Shown here: positions 1-4,989 of the stretch, piece after piece
Layout of the letters: the number at the start of each line of letters is the position of its first letter
Numbering within the stretch: the stretch's first letter is position 1
NCBI GenBank assembly: GCA_002708145.1
Contig: PAOV01000016.1
Location: 1-12,289 of the forward strand
Reading direction: 5' to 3'
DNA from: Chloroflexota bacterium
Lineage (GTDB): Bacteria; Chloroflexota; Dehalococcoidia; Lucifugimonadales; Lucifugimonadaceae
DNA: 12,289 nt
Notes under the pieces: generated by a model
Database searches by the model: none
The model's input: only the letters and a program-made list of their open reading frames with translations
Told to the model about the DNA's origin: nothing
Made by a program: the position numbers and the translations under genes

Positions 1-131
1 CCGGTCTTATCTCTAAGATCAATAAAAATTAAATTACCGTGATCTCTACGCCTATTGACCCAACCAGCTACTGTAATTTTCGATCCTATATGAGAACTAT
101 TTGGTTCCCCACAATTTTTATTCTTATACAC
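1..131 (-). CDS. aspS: Aspartyl-tRNA synthetase, N-terminal fragment (runs off the window)
   Basis: Class II aminoacyl-tRNA synthetase that charges tRNA-Asp (or tRNA-Asp/Asn in non-discriminating forms) in the cytoplasm. Only the first 43 codons are present; the gene continues beyond base 1. The peptide starts with a short lysine/asparagine stretch, then CGE, then GSKITVAGWVNRRRDHG and LIFIDLRDKTG. This is the hallmark N-terminal OB-fold anticodon-binding domain of bacterial AspS (E. coli has GWVNRRRDLGSLIFIDMRD at the same place). The start is GTG at 131-129, because an AGGTGA ribosome-binding site sits 9 bases upstream and the CGE motif falls at the usual distance from the N terminus. The Lrp-type regulator gene ends 55 bp upstream on the same strand, so co-transcription is possible. 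The catalytic domain and the determinants of Asp versus Asp/Asn specificity are outside the window. Confidence 0.9.
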   Translation of the reverse strand, partial: MYKNKNCGEPNSSHIGSKITVAGWVNRRRDHGNLIFIDLRDKT

Positions 132-186
132 TCTTTTAAATCACCTTTATAATTTTTAATTATTTCACTTAAAGTTTATAAAATAA

Positions 187-627
187 TTATTTTAAAATAC
201 CAAATTGTCTTTTCATTACCTGCAAATTTACAAAAGTTTCTGTCCTTCTTACACCCTCAATTGCACCAATTTCAATTCTAATAAAACGCCCTAAAGCTTC
301 GGGATTAGGCAAAGTAACCCAAACAAATACATCATATGTACCTGTAGTCATTGCAACCCATCTAGTATGATCTAATTTTGCTACTTTATTTGCTGCATTT
401 TCAACTTGATCAGGGTCTATTTGTATACCAATCAAAGCTTCAGAATCATACCCAAGTTTTGAAGGATCAGGCAATGCGACAACATTAATTATTTCATCAT
501 CAATCAATTTCTTTAATCTTCTTCGTACTGTACCCTCGCTTACCCCAGACTCTCTAGCAATAAAAGCGTTTGAAGCCCTACCATCTTTTTCAAGTTGACT
601 GATGATGCTTTTATCTAATTCATCCAT
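187..627 (-). CDS. Lrp/AsnC-family transcriptional regulator
   Basis: A 146-residue DNA-binding protein of the usual length for the leucine-responsive/AsnC family. Residues 1-50 form the winged helix-turn-helix: it opens with MDELDKSIISQLEKDGRAS, the family's typical LDxxIxxxLxxDGR start, followed by IARESGVSEGTVRRRLKKL as the recognition part. Residues about 62-140 form the RAM (AsnC) effector-binding and oligomerisation domain, with the glycine-containing TGTYDVFVWV strand. Such proteins usually assemble as octamers or dimers and sense amino acids or related metabolites; the effector here cannot be read from sequence. The start is ATG with only a weak AGAAAG purine stretch about 12 bases upstream. 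It lies 55 bp upstream of aspS on the same strand, and the 244-bp AT-rich gap on its other side separates it from the divergent Fe-S carrier gene, so it could act on either neighbour or on itself. Confidence 0.88.
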   Translation of the reverse strand: MDELDKSIISQLEKDGRASNAFIARESGVSEGTVRRRLKKLIDDEIINVVALPDPSKLGYDSEALIGIQIDPDQVENAANKVAKLDHTRWVAMTTGTYDVFVWVTLPNPEALGRFIRIEIGAIEGVRRTETFVNLQVMKRQFGILK

Positions 628-871
628 ATTATATATTTACTTTCTGTATATACTAATTTATTACAATTATATCTAATTAATAAAGAAAAAAGTTCATAAT
701 ATATTTTATTTTTACGCTTTCAATAATTTAATAAGCTAAAAAAATACTAAATATTTTATCTAAATTGATTTTTTTATGGGATTTTATCATTATAATTATT
801 TACCTTTTATTCTATTGGATATAAAATAAGAAGAAATTACAATCAAGCAAAATTTGCTTTATGGGAAAATT
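628..871. promoter_or_regulatory. Divergent AT-rich intergenic region with a candidate promoter and a start-proximal hairpin
   Basis: This is the longest gene-free stretch of the window and should hold promoters for both the Lrp-type gene (leftward) and the Fe-S carrier-like gene (rightward). A TATAAAAT box at 820-827 is a reasonable rightward -10 element. A TTTACC about 15 bases further upstream (799-804) is a poor -35 match. Between this box and the ATG at 872, the sequence AAGCAA (845-850), AAT, TTGCTT (854-859) is a perfect 6-bp inverted repeat. It could be a small mRNA hairpin next to the ribosome-binding site or an operator half-site pair. No RNA gene or ORF is apparent here. Confidence 0.4.
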
Positions 872-1288
872 ATGGTCACAAATAAAAATATTATTAGCTT
901 CACTGATGCTGCTAAATCAAAAATAGAAGAAGTTTTAAAAGAACAGGCAACAGAAAATCATTACTTAAGGATTGCTGTCAACAGCAACCCAATGGGTGGT
1001 ATAGAGTATGTTTTTGGTTTAGAAGAAAAGCCGAATGATTTAGATAATGTTATTGAAGACCCTGTAAGAACTCTAATTGATAAAGAAAGTGTTCCATTAG
1101 TTGAAGGGTCTAGCATAGATTTTGTAGAAGGATTTGAAAGATCTGGTTTCGTAATTTCAAACCCTAACTTTCAACAGGAAGGCTGTGGTTGTGGTAATGG
1201 CGGTGGAGGATGTGGATGTGGTGGCGGAGGCGGTGGTGATCGAGGAGATGCTGGCGGTGGATGTGGCGGCGGGTGTGGTGGTCACTAA
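872..1288 (+). CDS. A-type iron-sulfur carrier-like protein (IscA/ErpA/HesB family) with a Gly/Cys-rich C-terminal tail
   Basis: A 138-residue protein. Residues 8-103 follow the HesB/IscA fold: FTDAAKSKIEEVL, a YLRIAV strand, VPLVEGSSIDFVEGF and GFVISNPN, which matches ErpA's [20 protein letters not shown]. A-type carriers receive and hand on [2Fe-2S]/[4Fe-4S] clusters through one cysteine in a GGCSG loop and two in a C-terminal CGCG. Here the loop reads SNPMGGIEY, so methionine 41 stands where the first ligand cysteine should be. The C-terminal CGCG (Cys105, Cys107) is present and is followed by a low-complexity tail to residue 138 carrying Cys114, 116, 131 and 135 and a final His138. ATG 872 is chosen as the start, with GGGAA just upstream; an in-frame TTG at 854 would add six residues but has no ribosome-binding site. 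The ferredoxin gene follows. Fold assignment is confident; a carrier function is uncertain because of the missing cysteine. Confidence 0.8.
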   Translation: MVTNKNIISFTDAAKSKIEEVLKEQATENHYLRIAVNSNPMGGIEYVFGLEEKPNDLDNVIEDPVRTLIDKESVPLVEGSSIDFVEGFERSGFVISNPNFQQEGCGCGNGGGGCGCGGGGGGDRGDAGGGCGGGCGGH

Positions 1289-1292
1289 GAAT

Positions 1293-1311
1293 AGAAATTC
1301 TATAAATTTCT
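1293..1311 (+). other. Small hairpin between the Fe-S carrier-like gene and the ferredoxin gene
   Basis: AGAAATT (1293-1299) and AATTTCT (1305-1311) are perfect 7-base inverted arms with a 5-base loop, starting 5 bases after the stop codon of the carrier-like gene. The stem is almost all A/T and no uninterrupted T tract follows directly. It is therefore at best a weak terminator or a 3'-end stabilising hairpin. Confidence 0.3.
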
Positions 1312-1344
1312 GATAAATTTTACTAAAATACATAACAACAGATA

Positions 1345-1372
1345 TTGCTATGTTATCTAATAAAACTATATT
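1345..1372 (+). promoter_or_regulatory. Candidate sigma-70-type promoter for the ferredoxin gene
   Basis: TTGCTA (1345-1350) and TATATT (1367-1372) are separated by 16 bases and lie about 50 bases ahead of the TTG start at 1423. The surrounding AT-richness makes chance matches common, so the call is tentative. It would give the ferredoxin and the following membrane protein their own transcript in addition to any read-through from 872-1288. Confidence 0.3.
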
Positions 1373-1422
1373 ATGTATGTTATAGATTAGAAATAAGCTA
1401 TTCAAATAATTGGAGGAACAGT

Positions 1423-1689
1423 TTGACTTTTATTATTAGTAAACCCTGTGTAGGAGTTATGGATGGAGCTTGTGTTGAAGTTTGTCCTGTAGATTGTATT
1501 TATTCAAAACCTGGAGATACTCAACTATTCATTAATCCAGATGAATGCATTGATTGTGCTGCATGCGAACCTGTTTGTCCTGAAAATGCAATTTTTGATG
1601 AAGATGATGTACCTGATGACCAACAAGAATTTATAAAATTAAATTATGATTATGATTACGATTCATCTGAGCCAGGAGCTAATGCATAA
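1423..1689 (+). CDS. fdxA: Seven-iron ferredoxin, [3Fe-4S][4Fe-4S] type (FdxA-like)
   Basis: An 88-residue soluble electron carrier. The cysteine spacing matches Azotobacter FdI and mycobacterial FdxA. Cys9 and Cys17 (C-x7-C) plus Cys52 are predicted to hold the [3Fe-4S] cluster. Cys21 with Cys42, Cys45 and Cys48 is predicted to hold the [4Fe-4S] cluster, and Cys25 is the extra non-ligand cysteine also seen in FdI. Motifs such as CVEVCPVDCIY and NPDECIDCAACEPVCP are near-identical to family consensus. The start is TTG at 1423, because GGAGG lies 6 bases upstream (1412-1416) and the product then begins MTFIISKPC as in FdxA. An upstream in-frame extension to 1345 would be non-homologous and lacks this site. 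The C terminus is acidic with an unusual DYDYDYD run (residues 76-80). The redox partner is unknown; the zinc-ribbon membrane protein gene follows after 11 bp. Confidence 0.93.
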   Translation: MTFIISKPCVGVMDGACVEVCPVDCIYSKPGDTQLFINPDECIDCAACEPVCPENAIFDEDDVPDDQQEFIKLNYDYDYDSSEPGANA

Positions 1690-1700
1690 AAATATATATT

Positions 1701-2390
1701 ATGCAAAATGATTCAACTAAAATAAATTTAGATCGTAGTAAAATTTTTTGTACTCACTGTGGCGTAGAAAATGGAAACAATGATTATGGATGTGGGCGTT
1801 GTGGTGAAAAACTAATTAAGCAAACCGATGTTGAAAAAACTAGTCTGAATAAAATCATATGTAACGAATGTGAAAATTTTGATTATGTTAACTCTTTTTA
1901 TTGTTGGTCTTGTGGAGTAGAATTTACACCTGAAAATAAAAAACCTTTCAATGAACCTCTTCTTACTAATCTAGATAATAATGACAATGAAAAAGAACAA
2001 AAGTCTTCAAACTTAGAGCAACCTAACTCTTCTGATTATAAAAATAATAACTCGGGAGATAAAAAATCAGATGTTCCAAAAGAGATCAAAGGGTGGAATT
2101 GGGCAGCATTCTTAATACCGCCGCTATGGGGATTATTTTCTGGAGTACCTATTGCAATTATTATGTTAGGACTATATCTTCCAATTTTTTCTGATGAAAT
2201 GAGAGTAGTAGCATTGATTGTTTGTAGTATTTTTTTAGGTTTCAGAGGAAATGAGCTTGCTTGGAAAGGCAAAAAATGGAAATCTGTTGAGCATTTCAAA
2301 AATGTTCAAAAAAAATGGCTCTCATGGGCTGTAACACTAAATATTATATATTTAATTTTTATTTTATACTCAGGAAATTTATCTAGTTAA
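1701..2390 (+). CDS. Membrane protein with two N-terminal zinc ribbons and a DUF2628-like C-terminal region
   Basis: 229 residues. The first zinc ribbon has Cys17-x2-Cys20 and Cys31-x2-Cys34. The second has Cys54-x2-Cys57 and Cys68-x2-Cys71. A hydrophilic Asn/Lys/Glu-rich linker spans about 75-128. The C-terminal part begins GWNWAAFLIPPLWGLF (from residue 131) and contains GFRGNELAWKGKKW, which resembles the NWAAF...GNRLYY layout of DUF2628 membrane proteins. Predicted membrane segments are about 135-162, 167-184 and 206-225. The zinc ribbons are probably cytoplasmic and structural or scaffolding. It starts 11 bp after the ferredoxin stop without a clear ribosome-binding site, so translation may depend on coupling. 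Its last 8 bases overlap the end of the convergent acetyltransferase gene. The function of this domain combination is not known to me; no enzymatic motif is visible. Confidence 0.75.
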   Translation: MQNDSTKINLDRSKIFCTHCGVENGNNDYGCGRCGEKLIKQTDVEKTSLNKIICNECENFDYVNSFYCWSCGVEFTPENKKPFNEPLLTNLDNNDNEKEQKSSNLEQPNSSDYKNNNSGDKKSDVPKEIKGWNWAAFLIPPLWGLFSGVPIAIIMLGLYLPIFSDEMRVVALIVCSIFLGFRGNELAWKGKKWKSVEHFKNVQKKWLSWAVTLNIIYLIFILYSGNLSS

Positions 2391-3039
2391 CTACACTTAC
2401 CTTATTAAGCATACCCCATTTTTCTGAGTGATTATTTATTAGGTATAAAATTCTATTTTTATAATCTAAAGTATTAATATCATTTACCGTCATAATTGCC
2501 GCATCTTCATTATTATTTGAATAATAAAATTTTCTAATACCAACTTTATGAAAACCAAATTTTTTATATAATTCTATTGCCTGGTAATTTGATTGTCTTA
2601 CCTCAAGTGACATAGATTCTCCACCGCTATTTATCACATTAGCTAAAGCATGAATTAATAACAATTCACCAAGTCCTTTACCACGCTCAAACTCTCTTAC
2701 AGCAAAAGTGGATATATATGATTCCTTTTGATAAAACCATATACCTATAAAACCTGAGATAAAATCACCTTCTATTGATTGCATAAATCTTATAGAAAAA
2801 AAACTCCATAATTTCAATATTTTTTTCACAAGCTTGAGAATTATATTTTTATTCGGACTAATTTCTCTTACCAGTAAAAGGTGGTATTTATTTTCATAGT
2901 TTAGCTCATTAATGAATGATACAGAATGACTATCCTCATTAAAAACTTGATCTTCAAGTTTTGTAATTTCATTGGAATCTTCTTTTACAGCTAATCGTAC
3001 TTTATAGCTATTTTTAATGTTTAAGAGAATATTTTTCAT
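2383..3039 (-). CDS. rimI: RimI-like GNAT N-acetyltransferase (probable ribosomal protein/N-terminal alanine acetyltransferase)
   Basis: 218 residues when started at ATG 3039-3037; an in-frame TTG at 3048 would add three residues, and neither has a clear ribosome-binding site. The GNAT fold is clear: VRLAVKEDSNEITKLEDQVF opens it, motif A is FAVREFERGKGLGELLL (residues about 113-128) with the acetyl-CoA loop R119-x-x-G122-x-G124. The RimI signature follows at 146-183 with LEVRQSNYQAIELYKKFGF and RKFYY, then NNEDAAIM. RimI acetylates the N-terminal amine of ribosomal protein bS18 in E. coli; the substrate here could differ. It is longer than the usual ~150 residues, with a basic/hydrophobic insertion at about 60-90 inside the beta-sheet region and a ~30-residue tail after the fold. 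It is convergent with the zinc-ribbon gene and divergent from the ABC exporter genes. Confidence 0.82.
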   Translation of the reverse strand: MKNILLNIKNSYKVRLAVKEDSNEITKLEDQVFNEDSHSVSFINELNYENKYHLLLVREISPNKNIILKLVKKILKLWSFFSIRFMQSIEGDFISGFIGIWFYQKESYISTFAVREFERGKGLGELLLIHALANVINSGGESMSLEVRQSNYQAIELYKKFGFHKVGIRKFYYSNNNEDAAIMTVNDINTLDYKNRILYLINNHSEKWGMLNKVSVVN

Positions 3040-3162
3040 AAAAATCAAAAAAATGTGTATTACTTTCTATTATATTTACAAAAATTATTTATGTAAAAAT
3101 TGACTTAAGTGAATTAAGTTTAAATAATAAATACATGCACATTATAAAGAAATTTACACCAA
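3040..3162. promoter_or_regulatory. Divergent promoter region between rimI-like and ABC exporter genes, with inverted repeat
   Basis: TTGACT at 3100-3105 is a good -35 hexamer for the rightward exporter genes; AATAAT (3123-3128), 17 bases downstream, is a plausible -10. Overlapping the -35, ACTTAA (3103-3108) and TTAAGT (3114-3119) are perfect inverted arms with a 5-base spacer, and the left arm is itself part of the 8-bp palindrome ACTTAAGT. The position suits an operator for a repressor of the exporter, but no regulator gene for it is present in the window. Confidence 0.4.
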
Positions 3163-4989
3163 ATGATAGTTAAAAATCAAACTATTTCTGCAAGACCATT
3201 AAAAAATAACGATTCTTTTAAAGTTTTTACCCGAATTATCAAAATGTCATTTAAGTATAAATGGAAACTATTTTTTGGAATATCAGCTATATTTCTTTCG
3301 ACAGGATTTTCATTATATATACCATTATTATTAGGGAATGCTGTAGATGCTGCTAATAACTTGTTAAGTAGTAACTCAGGTGAAGTCTCAACAATTAACG
3401 ATTCGAAAAATCAGTTATATTTTATATGTTTTTTGTTACTTATCTCTTCAATAGGAAGAGGTACATTTTCGATGATTCATGTTTATTTCGGAGAATCGAT
3501 AGGACAACATATTGGTTATGAGCTCCGAATGATGTATTACGAAAAATTACAAAGACTATCTTTTAGTTATCACGCAGGGGTTCATACTGGAGATCTAATT
3601 ACTCGAGGAATATTAGATGTTGAAGGAATAAGAATGTTTGTACAAACAGCAATACTGAGAGTAATTTTTCTTACCTCATTAATTGGTACAGGAACTTTCT
3701 TGATGATAACAACTAATCCTGTTTTAGGGGTAATAAGCCTGAGTTTTGTTCCTTTTGTAGCATGGAAAGCAACCACAGCAAGGTTGAAACTTCGTTCAAA
3801 TTGGTATGCATTACAAGATAAACTTTCAGTTCTAACAAAAACAATGGATGAAAACTTAGGTGGGATTAGGGTTGTAAGAGCATTTTCTGCTGAAGAATTC
3901 GAAATGAAAAAATACCAAGTAATTTCTGATGAAGCTCTCAAATTATCTAATGAACAAGTAAGTATAAGATCACAAAGCATATCTCAAATTAGTACAGCTT
4001 TTTTTATTTCCATGGGTATCGTTTTATTAGTTGGTGGTAGACAAGTAATGAGCGGTTCTATAACTCCAGGAGAACTAACTCAATTTCTGGCATTTATGAG
4101 TATTCTTTTAGATCCAGTTAGACAAATTGGTTTGATGATTAATGGATTTGCAAGAGGTTCAGCATCAGGAGGAAGATTATTTGCAATATTAGATTTAGAA
4201 CCGAATATACATGATGAAGATGGTTCAAAAGATGTTAAAGTAAATAAAGGAAGTCTTGAATTTAGAAATGTTAGTTTTACTTATGAGGGTGATAATCATG
4301 AAACAATTCATAATGTAAGCTTCAAAATTAATCCTGGCGAAACTTTAGGTATAGTTGGCCCTCCAGGTAGCGGTAAATCAACAATAGCTCACCTTATTCC
4401 TAGGTTTTATGATCCGAGTGGTGGTCCAATATTAATAGATGATATTGATATTCGTAATTTCACTCTAGAATCTCTTCGGCATGCAGTATGTGTTGTGGAA
4501 CAAGATACATTTATGTTTACAGCATCTATAGAGCATAACATAGCATACGGAAATCCTTGGGCTCCTGATGATAGAGTAGAAAAATCTACGCATCATGCGC
4601 AACTTGCAGAATATATTGAAAGATTACCGGAAAAATATAAAACTCTTGTTGGAGAGAGAGGGGTTTCTTTATCAGGAGGTCAGAGACAAAGACTTTCAAT
4701 AGCTAGATCTGTGATGATGGATCCAAATATCATTATTTTTGACGATTCGACAGCTGCAATCGATGCAGGTACCGAAAGAAAAATCAGAGAAGAATTGAAA
4801 AGCCTAACATCCAAAACAACAACAATAATCATTTCACACAGATTAAGTTCTTTGATGCATGCAAATAAAATTTTGTTTCTTAATAGGGGTAGAATTGTTG
4901 AGTCAGGAAGTCATAACGAATTATTAGAATTAAAAGGCCAATACCAAGATTTATACAATTTACAAAATAAAGCAAGAGGGAAAATTTGA
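3163..4989 (+). CDS. ABC exporter half-transporter, degenerate-site subunit (multidrug/lipid type)
   Basis: A 608-residue type IV ABC exporter half: a six-helix transmembrane domain in about residues 30-330, then a nucleotide-binding domain from about 363. Walker A is GPPGSGKST (399-407, Lys405); the Q-loop glutamine lies in CVVEQDTFMF; the signature is canonical LSGGQ (503-507). Walker B ends in Asp527 followed by Asp528 where the catalytic glutamate is expected, and the H-loop His559 is in SHR. In known heterodimeric exporters (TM287/288, BmrCD) this Glu-to-Asp change marks the non-hydrolysing ATP site. The start is ATG 3163, preceded only by a weak AAAGAAA purine run. Its stop overlaps the start of the second half-transporter gene, so the two are translationally coupled and very likely assemble 1:1 in the cytoplasmic membrane. 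The substrate cannot be read from sequence. Confidence 0.92.
   Translation: MIVKNQTISARPLKNNDSFKVFTRIIKMSFKYKWKLFFGISAIFLSTGFSLYIPLLLGNAVDAANNLLSSNSGEVSTINDSKNQLYFICFLLLISSIGRGTFSMIHVYFGESIGQHIGYELRMMYYEKLQRLSFSYHAGVHTGDLITRGILDVEGIRMFVQTAILRVIFLTSLIGTGTFLMITTNPVLGVISLSFVPFVAWKATTARLKLRSNWYALQDKLSVLTKTMDENLGGIRVVRAFSAEEFEMKKYQVISDEALKLSNEQVSIRSQSISQISTAFFISMGIVLLVGGRQVMSGSITPGELTQFLAFMSILLDPVRQIGLMINGFARGSASGGRLFAILDLEPNIHDEDGSKDVKVNKGSLEFRNVSFTYEGDNHETIHNVSFKINPGETLGIVGPPGSGKSTIAHLIPRFYDPSGGPILIDDIDIRNFTLESLRHAVCVVEQDTFMFTASIEHNIAYGNPWAPDDRVEKSTHHAQLAEYIERLPEKYKTLVGERGVSLSGGQRQRLSIARSVMMDPNIIIFDDSTAAIDAGTERKIREELKSLTSKTTTIIISHRLSSLMHANKILFLNRGRIVESGSHNELLELKGQYQDLYNLQNKARGKI

Noticed and set aside
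854..871. TTG at 854 as the start of the carrier-like gene
   Set aside because: No ribosome-binding site precedes it, it falls within an inverted repeat, and the ATG at 872 has GGGAA upstream and fits the family N terminus.
1157..1405. Open frame on the minus strand opposite the Gly/Cys tail, with a Thr/Ala/Ser-rich protein
   Set aside because: It is the antisense reading of the GGN/TGT codons of the carrier-like gene; the low-complexity composition follows from that, and it has no recognisable domain.
1345..1422. Upstream extension of the ferredoxin
   Set aside because: The extra residues are unlike any FdxA N terminus, while TTG 1423 has a strong GGAGG and gives the expected MTFIIS start.
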